From NCBI RefSeq assembly GCF_027533845.1, contig NZ_JAPZVN010000002.1:310001-374000 (forward strand): a stretch of 64,000 nucleotides of DNA, written 5' to 3'. The translations under genes and the position numbers were made by a program. Below the pieces are notes generated by a model, which saw only the letters and a list, made by a program, of their open reading frames with translations, was not told the origin of the DNA and ran no database searches. How positions within the stretch are numbered: the stretch's first letter is position 1; the number at the start of each line of letters is the position of its first letter. The DNA is from Streptomyces sp. RPT161 (GTDB lineage: Bacteria > Actinomycetota > Actinomycetes > Streptomycetales > Streptomycetaceae). Below are positions 41,954 through 50,721 of the stretch, piece after piece.

Positions 41954-43063
41954 CTACCGTACCGCGGCGAGCGGCGCCTGCTGCAGCGGAAGTACCCGGC
42001 TGACCGGAGCCGTGGGTGGTGGCTCGCTCGGCTCCGGCCGCGGCGGCCGCGGCAACGGGCTCACCAGTGCCTCGGAGATGATGTCCCGCACCCCGTAGGG
42101 CTGATCCGGGCGCGCGAACGGCAGCCGCAGCGTGCCGTTCGCCGACCACCACGCGCACCCGACCAGCCAGCCCGGCGGTGTGGGCAGCGGCCACAGAGTC
42201 CGAGCCGACGGCCGCCACAGCACGGCGCGGTTGAGGATCCGCAGCACCACCGCACACGCCTCGGGCATCAGCAACTGCCCCGGCTGGATGGCGAGCGGCT
42301 CGATGGCCGCGGTGCGGTCCGGCTCCCGCAGGCAGTCGGGGAACCGCACCGGCCGTCTGCTGTCCAGCACGCCCCAGCCCAACCGGTCGGTGCCCGGCGC
42401 GTTGCTGCGGACCAGCAGTAGTTTGCTGTCCGGATCGGCGAGCAGCAGCCGGTCGTCGCTCTCCTCGGTGATCTGCAGCAGCGGACTGACCGTCCCGGTG
42501 TCCAGGTCGACCGCGATGGTCTTGGTGCGCCCCTGGTGGGTGCGGTCCAGGGCGAGCATCCGGCCGGTGCGGTCCAGCCAGACCCCGCCGGTGCACCGGC
42601 CGTCGATCTCCGCGCGCTGCTCCAGACCCGGCCCGCCGTGCACCAGCCACACGGTGGACCTGCCGTCCGCGTGCACCAGCGCGTAGACGGTGCCGCAGGG
42701 CAGCGCGGGCAGCAGCCGTACCGACTCGCCGTGCAGGAAGCCCACCGGCAGCTCACCGGTGCCCGGGCCGGTGGGGTAGATCAGTGCCAGATCGTGCCGG
42801 TCGGCGCCGCGGCGGCGGATCAGCACCCGGCCGTCGGGCAGCGGCAGCACCTGGGAGTCCGCCGCCTCCGGCCGCTGCCCGGGCAGTGGCACCGTGTACG
42901 GCTCGGGGCCGCTCAGCGTCCAGCGTTCCGGAAACCAGCCGGTGCCGTCCGGGTCCCCGCCCTGGGCGAGGCAGGCGGCGTAAGAGCCGTCCGCCGCGAT
43001 GTTGAATCCCGAGCGCCGTGTGGTAGCGGACGCCGCTGAGGTCTCTGTGGCGCAGGCCGTCAT
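41954..43063 (-). CDS. hypothetical beta-propeller-like protein
   Basis: A 369-residue protein without a signal peptide. Repeats of a strand-rich unit (SQVLPLPDGRVLIRRRGADR, GGVWLDRTGRMLALDRTHQG, DDRLLLADPDSKLLLVRSNA) suggest a WD40/TolB-type propeller. The C-terminus is Pro-rich (PLPRPPRPEPSEPPPTAPVS). The ATG at 43063 is chosen because GGAGG lies nine bases upstream. Conserved in Streptomyces as I recall, but without a known role. A candidate iron box lies about 145 bases upstream, shared with the Nif3-type gene. Confidence 0.7.
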   Translation of the reverse strand: MTACATETSAASATTRRSGFNIAADGSYAACLAQGGDPDGTGWFPERWTLSGPEPYTVPLPGQRPEAADSQVLPLPDGRVLIRRRGADRHDLALIYPTGPGTGELPVGFLHGESVRLLPALPCGTVYALVHADGRSTVWLVHGGPGLEQRAEIDGRCTGGVWLDRTGRMLALDRTHQGRTKTIAVDLDTGTVSPLLQITEESDDRLLLADPDSKLLLVRSNAPGTDRLGWGVLDSRRPVRFPDCLREPDRTAAIEPLAIQPGQLLMPEACAVVLRILNRAVLWRPSARTLWPLPTPPGWLVGCAWWSANGTLRLPFARPDQPYGVRDIISEALVSPLPRPPRPEPSEPPPTAPVSRVLPLQQAPLAAVR

Positions 43064-43207
43064 GTTCCGCGTCACCTCCGGCTCAGAAGCTAGTTTTCGT
43101 ACTTCCAGCCGAACAACGCGAGTTGAAATGCTTCACACATAAGGGTGGCTGTCTCCCGGTTCGCCGTGGATCGGAAACCGTCGTGTGCTGTGCCCCGTGA
43201 CCGAGTC

Positions 43208-43229
43208 CAGGTAAGGTTCCCCTTACCTG
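43208..43229. promoter_or_regulatory. 22-bp palindrome, possible iron (DmdR/IdeR) box
   Basis: Perfect nine-base arms CAGGTAAGG and CCTTACCTG with a four-base spacer. TAAGGTTCCCCTTACCT within it matches 13 of 17 positions of the TTAGGTTAGGCTTACCT-type iron box. It lies between the divergent propeller-like gene and the Nif3-like gene. Confidence 0.5.
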
Positions 43230-43334
43230 CCCGCCGCGCGGTCCGGCGGGCTCGCCGCTCGGCCCGGCGAAGCAGCAGATGAACGGACCCCTCGGGGGAT
43301 CCGGGGAGCACGGGCGGGAGGTAACCTTCCACCC

Positions 43335-44201
43335 GTGCCCAAACTGTCCGATGTGATCGACGCCCTCGAAACCCTCTGGCCCCCGCAACGGGCTGAGCAG
43401 TGGGACGCCGTGGGCCTGGTCTGCGGGGATCCGGACGCCGAGGTGCGCCGGGTGCTGTTCGCCGTCGACCCGGTCCAGGAGGTCGCCGACGAGGCGGTAC
43501 GCATGGGAGCCGACCTGCTGGTCACCCACCATCCGCTCTATCTGCGCGGCACCACGACGGTCGCCGCCAGCGGGTTCAAGGGCCGGGTGGTGCACGGTCT
43601 GATCAAGAACGATATCGCCCTGCACGTCGCGCACACCAACGCCGACCGGGCCGACCCCGGCGTCTCGGACGCGCTCGCCGCGGCCGTCGGGCTGCGCATC
43701 AGCGGGCCGCTGGTGCCCGACCCGGAGGACCCCGCGGGCCGCCGCGGCCTCGGCCGGATCGGCGAGCTGCCGGCGCCGCTGCCGCTGGCCGAGTTCGCCG
43801 CCCGGGCCGCCCGTGCGCTCCCTGCCACCGCCACCGGGCTGCGGGTGGCCGGTGACCCGGAACGGCAGATCCGTACCGTCGCGGTGTGCGGCGGCTCCGG
43901 TGACAGCCTCTTCGAAGAGGTGCGGCGCGCCGGAGTCGACGCCTACCTCACCGCCGACCTGCGCCACCACCCCGCCTCCGAGGCCCAACAGCACGGCGGG
44001 CCCGCGCTGTTGGACGCCGCGCACTGGGCCACCGAGTGGCCCTGGTGCGAGCAGGCCGCCGCGGAGCTGGACGAGATCTCCGACCGGCACGGCTGGGCGC
44101 TGCGTACGCATGTGTCGCGCCAGGTCACCGACCCGTGGACGCTCCACGCGCCGAGCACAGACCAACCGTCCCCCATCACTAGCCCAGGAGCTTCCGCTTG
44201 A
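43335..44201 (+). CDS. Nif3-like dinuclear metal center protein
   Basis: A 288-residue NIF3/YqfO-type protein. Metal ligands are in DLLVTHHPLYLRG near residue 63 and IALHVAHTNADRA near residue 96, then DAYLTADLRHHPASEAQ and LLDAAHWATEW near the C-terminus. By family it forms a hexameric ring with a two-metal site; a GTP cyclohydrolase-like role has been proposed. Start GTG 43335. It begins a three-gene operon (zinc ribbon, then RNase H/phosphatase), the same order as Rv2230c-Rv2228c. Confidence 0.92.
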   Translation: MPKLSDVIDALETLWPPQRAEQWDAVGLVCGDPDAEVRRVLFAVDPVQEVADEAVRMGADLLVTHHPLYLRGTTTVAASGFKGRVVHGLIKNDIALHVAHTNADRADPGVSDALAAAVGLRISGPLVPDPEDPAGRRGLGRIGELPAPLPLAEFAARAARALPATATGLRVAGDPERQIRTVAVCGGSGDSLFEEVRRAGVDAYLTADLRHHPASEAQQHGGPALLDAAHWATEWPWCEQAAAELDEISDRHGWALRTHVSRQVTDPWTLHAPSTDQPSPITSPGASA

Positions 44202-44941
44202 AAGCCGCGCCCGCCGACCAGATCCGACTTCTCGAAGTCCAGGCCCTCGACTCGCGTCTCGGGCAGCTGGACCACAAGCGCAAGAACCTCCCGGAGCACG
44301 CCGAGATCGAGCGGCTGAGCGCCGACGCCGCGCAGGTGCGCGACCTGCTGGTGGCCGCCAGGACCGAGGAGAGCGACACCGCTCGCGAGCAGACCAAGGC
44401 CGAGCAGGACGTGGACCAGGTGCGCCAGCGCGCCGCCCGCGACCAGCAGCGCCTGGACTCCGGTGCGGTCGCCTCGCCCAAGGATCTGGAGAACCTCCAG
44501 CGCGAGATCGCCTCGCTCGCCAAGCGCCAGGGGGACCTGGAGGACGTGGTGCTCGAGGTCATGGAGCGCCGCGAGGCCGCCCAGGCCCGCGCCGCCGAGC
44601 TGGAGCAGCGGCTGGCCGCCGTGCAGTCCAAGGTCACCGAGGCGGAGGCGCGCCGCAACAGCACCCTGGAGGAGCTCGACGCCGAGGGCTTCACCGCCGC
44701 CAAGGAGCGCGAGGTGATCGCCGGTTCGGTCCCCGACGAGCTGCTCAAGCTCTACGACAAGCTGCGCGGCCAGTTCGGCGGCGTGGGCGCGGCCAAGCTC
44801 TACCAGAAGCGCTGCGAGGGCTGCCGACTAGAGCTGAACATCACCGAGTTGAACGAGGTGCGCGCCGCCCCCGCCGACGAGGTCGTACGGTGCGAGAACT
44901 GCCGCCGGATCCTGGTCCGTACCCCCGACTCCGGTCTGTGA
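44198..44941 (+). CDS. C4 zinc-ribbon coiled-coil protein
   Basis: A 247-residue protein. Residues ~8-175 are a long coiled coil (IERLSADAAQVRDLLVAART, ELEQRLAAVQSKVTEAEARR). The C-terminal zinc ribbon has four Cys in KRCEGCRLELNI and VRCENCRRIL. It starts with TTG at 44198: AGGAG precedes it and its TTGA overlaps the Nif3 stop. The related Rv2229c/HP0958-type proteins bind RNA or link to flagellar/transcript control; the function in actinobacteria is unclear. Confidence 0.9.
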   Translation: MKAAPADQIRLLEVQALDSRLGQLDHKRKNLPEHAEIERLSADAAQVRDLLVAARTEESDTAREQTKAEQDVDQVRQRAARDQQRLDSGAVASPKDLENLQREIASLAKRQGDLEDVVLEVMERREAAQARAAELEQRLAAVQSKVTEAEARRNSTLEELDAEGFTAAKEREVIAGSVPDELLKLYDKLRGQFGGVGAAKLYQKRCEGCRLELNITELNEVRAAPADEVVRCENCRRILVRTPDSGL

Positions 44942-46098
44942 CGGTCGAGATGGCGAAGTTCGTCGTAGAGGCGGACGGCGGGTCCCGGGGCAACCCGGGG
45001 CCCGCGGGCTACGGCGCGGTCGTCATCGACGCGGCCACCGGCGAGACGCTCGCCGAGCGTGCCGAGTACCTGGGCACCGCCACCAACAACGTCGCCGAGT
45101 ACAAGGGCCTGATCGCCGGGCTGCGCGCCGCACGGGAGTTGGACCCGGAGGCGACGGTTCATGTGCGGATGGACTCCAAGCTCGTCGTCGAGCAGATGAC
45201 GGGCCGCTGGAAGGTCAAGCACCCCGACATGCGGCCGCTCGCCGCGGAGGCGCAGACGATCTTCCCGCCCGGCCGGGTGACGTACGAGTGGATCCCCCGT
45301 TCCCGCAACAAGCAGGCGGACCGGCTCGCCAACGAGGCGATGGACGCGGGCAAGGCGGGCAGGCAGTGGGAGCCCAAGCCCTCGGCCGTGGGCACGCCCC
45401 CGTTGGACGGCGAGCGGACCGCCGAGGCCGCCGCCGCGGTCCCGCCGCCGGTCGGCTGGGCCGCGGACCTCGGCTCGCCCACCACGTTCGTCCTGCTACG
45501 GCACGGGGAGACGCCGCTCACGCCCGAGAAGCGGTTCTCCGGCAGTGGCGGCGCGGACCCCGAGCTGTCGGAGAAGGGCCACTGGCAGGCGCGGCGCTGC
45601 GCCGAGGTGCTGGCGGCACGAGGCAGCGTCCAGGCCGTCGTCAGCTCACCGCTGACCCGCTGCAGGCAGACCGCCGAGACGGTGGCGGCCCGGCTCGGAC
45701 TCGACGTACGGGTCGAAGAGGGCCTGCGCGAAGCGGACTTCGGGGCGTGGGAGGGACTGACCTTCGCCGAGGTCCAGGAGCGCTACCCGGACGACCTCAA
45801 CGCCTGGTTGGCGTCCGCGAAGGCCCAACCGACCGGTGGCGGCGAGAGTTTCGCGACGGTGGCCCGCAGGGTGGCGGTCACCCGCGACCGGCTGATCGCC
45901 CGCTACGCGGGCCGTACGGTGCTGCTGGTCACGCATGTCACGCCGGTCAAGTCCCTGGTGCGGCTGGCGCTGGGCGCCCCGCCCGAGTCGCTGTTCCGGA
46001 TGGAGATCTCGGCGGCCTCGCTGTCAGCGGTGGCGTACTACTCGGACGGCAACGCCTCACTGCGCCTGCTCAACGACACGGGGCATCTGCGCGGTTAG
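44938..46098 (+). CDS. bifunctional RNase H1 / histidine phosphatase (Rv2228c type)
   Basis: A 386-residue two-domain protein. Residues ~5-135 are RNase HI with the DEDD set in VVEADGGSRGNPGPAGYG, TNNVAEYKGLIAG, VRMDSKLVVEQM and NKQADRLANEAM. Residues ~185-385 are a histidine phosphatase (VLLRHGETPLTPEK nucleophile, VTHVTPVKSLV second His) of the CobC/acid phosphatase group. The two activities remove RNA from RNA:DNA hybrids and dephosphorylate, possibly alpha-ribazole phosphate in B12 synthesis. GTG 44938 gives a GTGA overlap; ATG 44950 is the alternative. Confidence 0.93.
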   Translation: MTVEMAKFVVEADGGSRGNPGPAGYGAVVIDAATGETLAERAEYLGTATNNVAEYKGLIAGLRAARELDPEATVHVRMDSKLVVEQMTGRWKVKHPDMRPLAAEAQTIFPPGRVTYEWIPRSRNKQADRLANEAMDAGKAGRQWEPKPSAVGTPPLDGERTAEAAAAVPPPVGWAADLGSPTTFVLLRHGETPLTPEKRFSGSGGADPELSEKGHWQARRCAEVLAARGSVQAVVSSPLTRCRQTAETVAARLGLDVRVEEGLREADFGAWEGLTFAEVQERYPDDLNAWLASAKAQPTGGGESFATVARRVAVTRDRLIARYAGRTVLLVTHVTPVKSLVRLALGAPPESLFRMEISAASLSAVAYYSDGNASLRLLNDTGHLRG

Positions 46099-46754
46099 GC
46101 GAGCAAGCCCCCGACGCCACCGGGGAGTCGGGGGCCGAAGCCCGCGGCCTGCCGGGCCAGCCGTTCGACGCGGCCCCAGTCCTTCGCGCGAAGGGCATCC
46201 TGCGGCAGCATCCAACTCCCGCCCACACAGCCCACATTGGGCAGTGCCAGATAGCGGGGGGCGCGCTCGGCGTCGATGCCTCCCGTCGGGCAGAAGCGTG
46301 CCCCGGGGAACGGCGATGCCAGTGACCTCAGATAGGCCGTGCCCCCGGCCGCCTCCGCGGGGAAGAACTTCATCTCCGTCACCCCGCGCTCCAGCAGCGC
46401 CACCACCTCCGACGTGGTGGACACCCCCGGCAGGTACGGCACCCCGGAGTCGCGCATCGCGGTCAGCAGCCGGTCGGTCCAGCCCGGGCTGACCAGGAAG
46501 CGTGCCCCGGCCGCCACCGCGGCCCCGACGTGCCCCGGGGTGAGCAGCGTCCCCGCGCCGACCGTGGCCCGCGGCACCTCGGCGGCGATGCGCCGGATGG
46601 CCCCCAGCGCGGCGGGCGTGCGCAGCGTGATCTCGATCGCCGACAGCCCGCCCGCCACCAGCGCGCGGGCCAGCGGTACCGCGTCGTCACCGTCCTCCAG
46701 GACCACGACCGGGATGACGGGGGCCAGGTCAAGCACGGATTCCATGGCCGTCAT
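46095..46754 (-). CDS. eda: KDPG/KHG aldolase (Eda type)
   Basis: A 219-residue class I aldolase. Motifs are VVVLEDGDDAVPLARALVAG with GLSAIEITLRTPAALGAIRR, GAGTLLTPGHVGAAVAAGAR, and the Schiff-base lysine in EMKFFPAEAAGG near residue 130. GGIDAERAPRYLALPNVGCV binds the substrate phosphate. It cleaves 2-keto-3-deoxy-6-phosphogluconate to pyruvate and glyceraldehyde 3-phosphate, or 4-hydroxy-2-oxoglutarate. Monocistronic, stop codons overlapping those of the convergent RNase H gene. ATG 46754; ATG 46745 is equally possible. Confidence 0.92.
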   Translation of the reverse strand: MTAMESVLDLAPVIPVVVLEDGDDAVPLARALVAGGLSAIEITLRTPAALGAIRRIAAEVPRATVGAGTLLTPGHVGAAVAAGARFLVSPGWTDRLLTAMRDSGVPYLPGVSTTSEVVALLERGVTEMKFFPAEAAGGTAYLRSLASPFPGARFCPTGGIDAERAPRYLALPNVGCVGGSWMLPQDALRAKDWGRVERLARQAAGFGPRLPGGVGGLLA

Positions 46755-46860
46755 CGTGCGGGCTGACTACGCAGAGCGCAACGATCGTTGCGGAGAATGC
46801 AACAGGTTCGCGCGGGGACGGGCTCCCGGCACTTCGCTCCACTGAAACGCGATATAGCGC

Positions 46861-46888
46861 TTGACGTCTGTCGCGATAGCCATAATAT
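46861..46888 (+). promoter_or_regulatory. vegetative-type promoter before the FAD monooxygenase
   Basis: TTGACG at 46861-46866 and TAATAT at 46883-46888 with a 16-base spacer: a textbook HrdB-type promoter, notably AT-rich for this genome. Repeated GCGATA half-sites (46849 and 46873) flank the -35 and could be operator sites. Confidence 0.7.
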
Positions 46889-46946
46889 GAATAGTGCGAC
46901 TGTGAATACAGCGCGTCTCCCATGCCGCGACCCCGAAGGACCCGCC

Positions 46947-48296
46947 ATGCCCACCTCGCCCCCGCGCGTCATCGTCATCGGAGCCGGATTCGGCGGGCTG
47001 TGCCTCGCGCACGGCCTGAAGCGGGCCGGAATCGCCGTGGACGTCTACGAGCGCGACCGCACCCGCGCCGACGGCCTGCACGGCTACCGCGTCGGCATCG
47101 ACCCCGACGGCGCCCGCGCGCTCAAGGCCAGCCTGCCGCCCGACCTGTTCGACACCTTCGCCGCCACCTGCGCCCGTCCGCCGCGCCGCCTCACGATGGT
47201 CAGCGAGAAGCTGCGCACCACCCTGGACATCCCGTTCGACCCCGGCAGCGATCCGGCCGAAAGCGAGCACTCAGTAAGCCGCATGACCCTGCGTCAGGTA
47301 CTGCTGACCGGACTTGAGGACACCGTGCACTTCGACAAGGCCTTCACCCACTACCAGCAGCACGACGACGGCACGGTCACCGCCCACTTCGCGGACGGCG
47401 GTTCGGCGACGGGCGACCTGCTGGTGGCCGCCGACGGCGCCAACTCCCGTGTGCGCAGGCAGTATCTGCCGCACGCCCAGGTGCTGGACTCCGGCATCAT
47501 CGGCCTGACCGCCAAGGTGCCGCTCACCGACGCGACGCGCGACCTCCTCCCGGAGCACGTCCGGATGGGCGTCGGCCTGGTCATGGCGCCCAGGGGCTTC
47601 GGCGGAATCCTGCACACCATGGAGTTCAAGTGGGACCGCGACGGCACCCTCAAACACGACGTCGGCGGCAACGACGCCGAGTTGATCTCCCGCTGGCCCG
47701 GCCTGCTCTACGACAACACCCGCGACTACATCAACTGGGCCATCTGGGCGGCCAAGGGCAAGTTCCCCGCGGACGTGCTGACCCGGCGCGGCCGGGACGT
47801 GGCCGACCTCGCGCTACGGCTCACCCCCGGCTGGCACCCCAACCTGCGGCGGCTGATGGACCTTTCCGACGACTCCTCCGCGTTCGCCATCAACATCCGC
47901 ACCTCGGTCCCCGTCGCCCCCTGGCGGCCCAGCCCGGTCACGCTGCTCGGTGACGCCATCCACACCATGACCCCCGGCCAGGGCGTCGGTGCCAACACCG
48001 CGCTGCGCGACGCCGTACTGCTGTGCCGCAAGCTCACCGCCCACCGCGACGGTCAACTGCCGCTGCTGGAGGCCGTCGGCGAGTACGAGACGCGGATGCG
48101 CGACTACGGGTACCGGGCGGTGCTCGCCTCCCGGGAACGGATGAACGCCGAAGCCCTCATCCACAAGCCGTACATCGGCCGTGCGGCGCTCGGGCTGCAG
48201 CGGACCATGCTGCGCACGGTGAACCACACACCGCCGCTGAAGCGGAAGTTCACGGCACAGATGGCGGGCACCCGGGGGAGCGGCCGCGAGGAGTGA
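46947..48296 (+). CDS. FAD-dependent aromatic-type monooxygenase
   Basis: A 449-residue class A flavoprotein monooxygenase. The Rossmann motif is VIVIGAGFGGLCLAHGLKRA near residue 8, the DG motif is LLVAADGANSRVRRQYL near residue 162, and the second FAD motif VTLLGDAIHTMTPGQGVGAN near residue 331. By family it hydroxylates an aromatic or polyketide substrate with NADPH and O2. The ATG at 46947 follows GAAGGA. A PadR regulator gene lies downstream on the same strand, and a strong promoter with possible operators upstream, so inducible detoxification or tailoring is likely. Confidence 0.9.
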   Translation: MPTSPPRVIVIGAGFGGLCLAHGLKRAGIAVDVYERDRTRADGLHGYRVGIDPDGARALKASLPPDLFDTFAATCARPPRRLTMVSEKLRTTLDIPFDPGSDPAESEHSVSRMTLRQVLLTGLEDTVHFDKAFTHYQQHDDGTVTAHFADGGSATGDLLVAADGANSRVRRQYLPHAQVLDSGIIGLTAKVPLTDATRDLLPEHVRMGVGLVMAPRGFGGILHTMEFKWDRDGTLKHDVGGNDAELISRWPGLLYDNTRDYINWAIWAAKGKFPADVLTRRGRDVADLALRLTPGWHPNLRRLMDLSDDSSAFAINIRTSVPVAPWRPSPVTLLGDAIHTMTPGQGVGANTALRDAVLLCRKLTAHRDGQLPLLEAVGEYETRMRDYGYRAVLASRERMNAEALIHKPYIGRAALGLQRTMLRTVNHTPPLKRKFTAQMAGTRGSGREE

Positions 48297-48384
48297 GGCC
48301 GCTACGGCGGGCGCGCCCGTTGCCGCATACGATGCGCACCAGGCGCCGCCCGCCACCGCCGTGCACGACGAGAGAAGCCCCCCG

Positions 48385-48948
48385 ATGCCCTCCGAACCCC
48401 GCCGCTCACCGCTGGCCATGGCCGTACTGCTGCTGCTCGGCATCGAGCCGCTGCACCCGTACGGGCTGCGGCAGCGCATCCACGAGTGGGACAAGGACCG
48501 GGTGGTCAACGTCAGCCAGCGCAACTCCGTCTACCAGACCGTCGACCGGCTGGAGCGCGCCGGACTGATCACCGCGGTGGAGACCGCCCAGCAGGACAAC
48601 CGCCCGGACAAGACCCTCTACCGCACCACCGAGGAGGGCGACGCGGTCGCCCGGCGCTGGCTGCTGGACCTGCTGGCCGAACCCGTGGACGAGTACCCCG
48701 CCTTCCCCGCGGCCCTGGCGTTCCTCGGCGCGCTGCCCCGGCAGACCGCGCTGGAGGCGTTGCGGGAGCGCGCCGAGACGCTGCGGCGGACCATCGAGCG
48801 CGAGGACGCCGAGGTCGAGGCGGGGATCGCGGCACTGCCCGGCGGGCTGGACCGCATCAACGTGGTCGAGTACGACTACCTGCGGACCATGCGGGCCGCG
48901 GAGCTGGCCTGGCTGCGGGACCTGATCGACGAACTCACACCTCGGTGA
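48385..48948 (+). CDS. PadR-family transcriptional regulator
   Basis: A 187-residue PadR protein. The winged helix is AVLLLLGIEPLHPYGLRQRI, then NVSQRNSVYQTVDRLERAGL and a wing with TEEGDAVARRWLLDLL. The C-terminal coiled-coil dimerisation helices are EALRERAETLRRTIEREDAE. The ATG at 48385 is preferred over a GTG at 48361. It follows the monooxygenase by 88 bases and probably controls it, as PadR regulators do for phenolic or drug responses. Confidence 0.9.
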   Translation: MPSEPRRSPLAMAVLLLLGIEPLHPYGLRQRIHEWDKDRVVNVSQRNSVYQTVDRLERAGLITAVETAQQDNRPDKTLYRTTEEGDAVARRWLLDLLAEPVDEYPAFPAALAFLGALPRQTALEALRERAETLRRTIEREDAEVEAGIAALPGGLDRINVVEYDYLRTMRAAELAWLRDLIDELTPR

Positions 48949-49714
48949 CCAGCACGTCCAGCCTGTCCGGCGCCGGGGTCTCCACGGTGAACCCCAAGTC
49001 CCTCAGCGCCACGGCGAGTTCGGCCGGGTCGCGGGGCGTCGCGCCGTCGGTCAGCAGCGCCCGTACCAGCCGCCCCTTGGTGGCCTTGTTGAAGTGGCTC
49101 ACCACACTGCGCTTCTCCACCCCGTCCACGGTGCGCACCTGGAGCACCCGGACCGTCGCCGTCCGCCTGGCCAGCTCGCCCTTCGGCTTCCACGCGGTGG
49201 CGTACGCGGCGGAGCGCAGGTCCAGCACCAGCCCGTCGCCCGCCACCTGCGGCAGCGCCTCGGCCATGGGCGCACGCCAGTAGCCGCCCAGCGCGCCGAG
49301 CCCAGGCAGCTTGACCCCCATGGAACAGCGGTACGAAGGGACCGGGTCGTCGATGCGCAGCGCGCCCCACAGCCCGGAGAAGACCAGCAGCGTGTCGCGC
49401 GCCCGGCGGGCGGCGCCCGCGTCCAGGGTGGACAGCCCCAGCGCGTCGTAGAGCACCCCGGTGTACAACTCCCCGGCGGGCATCGTCGGCGCGGACCGCA
49501 GCCCGGCGTTCTTGGCCACCTCGCCGCGCAGTTTCGCGCCGAGGCCCAGCACGTCCAGCGCCTTCTCCGGGTCCCCGGAGCAGAGCCCGACCAGCTCGTC
49601 CAGCACCGTGCGCCGGGCCTCGGTCAGCCCCGGCAGCGACAGCGACCCCAGCTCCAGCGCGGCCCCGGAGCCCTGCTGGGACTTCCCCTCGGACGGCGGC
49701 AGCAGGACGAGCAC
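48935..49714 (-). CDS. yaaA: YaaA-family peroxide stress protein
   Basis: A 259-residue YaaA/DUF328 protein with all the usual blocks: MLVLLPPSEGKSQQ at the N-terminus, APTMPAGELYTGVLYDALG near residue 75, VFSGLWGALRIDDPVPSYRC near 110, and VVSHFNKATKGRLVRALL near 205. E. coli YaaA limits intracellular iron under H2O2 stress and binds DNA. The GTG at 49714 has GGGAG upstream. It is convergent with the PadR gene (14-base overlap) and divergent from rnpB. Confidence 0.93.
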   Translation of the reverse strand: MLVLLPPSEGKSQQGSGAALELGSLSLPGLTEARRTVLDELVGLCSGDPEKALDVLGLGAKLRGEVAKNAGLRSAPTMPAGELYTGVLYDALGLSTLDAGAARRARDTLLVFSGLWGALRIDDPVPSYRCSMGVKLPGLGALGGYWRAPMAEALPQVAGDGLVLDLRSAAYATAWKPKGELARRTATVRVLQVRTVDGVEKRSVVSHFNKATKGRLVRALLTDGATPRDPAELAVALRDLGFTVETPAPDRLDVLVTEV

Positions 49715-49810
49715 GGCACATCTCCCTCGTACGTCACGACGTCACACCCTGGAGCAGCATAGGCGGCTCTGGTCGGCACCTCGTCCGGCCTCCACTACGA
49801 TGTAGGTACG

Positions 49811-50220
49811 GCAGACGAGCCGAGCGGGCGGTCGCGTCGGAACCCCTGGTTCCGCCGAGGAACGTCCGGGCTCCACAGGGCAAGGTGGTGGGTAACGCCC
49901 ACCCGGGGTGACCCGCGGGACAGTGCCACAGAAAACAGACCGCCGGGCGCCGAAAGGCACCCGGTAAGGGTGAAACGGTGGTGTAAGAGACCACCAGCGT
50001 CCAGGGTGACCTGGACGGCTAGGTAAACCCCACCTGGAGCAAGGTCAAGAAGGGGCCGTCGCGAGACGGCCCTGCGCGGATGTTCGAGGGCGGCCCGCCC
50101 GAGTCCGCGGGTAGACCGCACGAGGTCAGCGGCAACGCTGACCCTAGATGGATGACCGCCACCCGGCGGGCCGCGAGGCCCCCGGGCACAGAACCCGGCG
50201 TACAGCTCGGCTCGTCTGCC
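49811..50220 (+). ncRNA. rnpB: RNase P RNA, bacterial class A
   Basis: The conserved cores are readable: CGAGGAACGTCCGGGCTCCA at the 5' part, ACAGTGCCACAGAAAACAGA, AAGGGTGAAACGGTGGTGTA, and AGATGGATGACCGCCACCC near the 3' end. The ends pair as P1 (GCAGACGAGC with GCTCGTCTGC). This is the catalytic RNA that matures tRNA 5' ends. TACGAT at 49796-49801 is a likely -10. Ends are good to a few bases. Confidence 0.97.
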
Positions 50221-50454
50221 GCTCCTCGTCGGGCTGGTCGGGAGGCTGAACACCAGTGGCCGTTGAGTTCGGCCTCGCCGTGCCGATGGGGCCGCTCATC
50301 ACCCAGTCCCGGTGCGGCTGATGACCGCTCAGGACCCGAATGCGTTCCTGTTCCACCGGTCCGCTCCGTAGCCGGGCTTCGAGCGCGGCGAAGACGGCCG
50401 GGGCGGCACCGCTGATCCCGACGGCCGTCTCGCCTCACGTGGGCGGACCGCACG

Positions 50455-50616
50455 CTATCCGTGCTGTTCCCGCAGTTCCTGTTCGCCCTCCGCCGGGCCG
50501 GCGCCGCGCTCCTCCCGGGCCGCCCACGGGGGCGGGGTGCGATCGGCCTCGGCCATCAGCTGGTCGAAGGTCTTGGCTTCGGTTCCCGGTATTCGGGCTT
50601 TGTCCCCGGTGCGCAT
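50455..50616 (-). CDS. small hypothetical protein, 53 aa
   Basis: ATG 50616 with GGAGGAA eight bases upstream. The product is hydrophilic and probably helical and disordered: MRTGDKARIPGTEAKTFDQL, then an Ala/Glu/Gly-rich end. No Cys, no membrane segment, no recognised domain. Placed between rnpB and an SDR gene. The strong ribosome site supports translation. The rest of the gap after rnpB (50221-50454) shows nothing recognisable. Confidence 0.6.
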   Translation of the reverse strand: MRTGDKARIPGTEAKTFDQLMAEADRTPPPWAAREERGAGPAEGEQELREQHG

Positions 50617-50721
50617 CCTGTCGTTCCTCCATGGGCGTGAAGCGGAAGGCCGCTCCAAACATGCACCGCCCCACCATCCGGCGCTCGTTTGAGTGCTCCG
50701 AACGGGGGATCCCGGCGGGCG

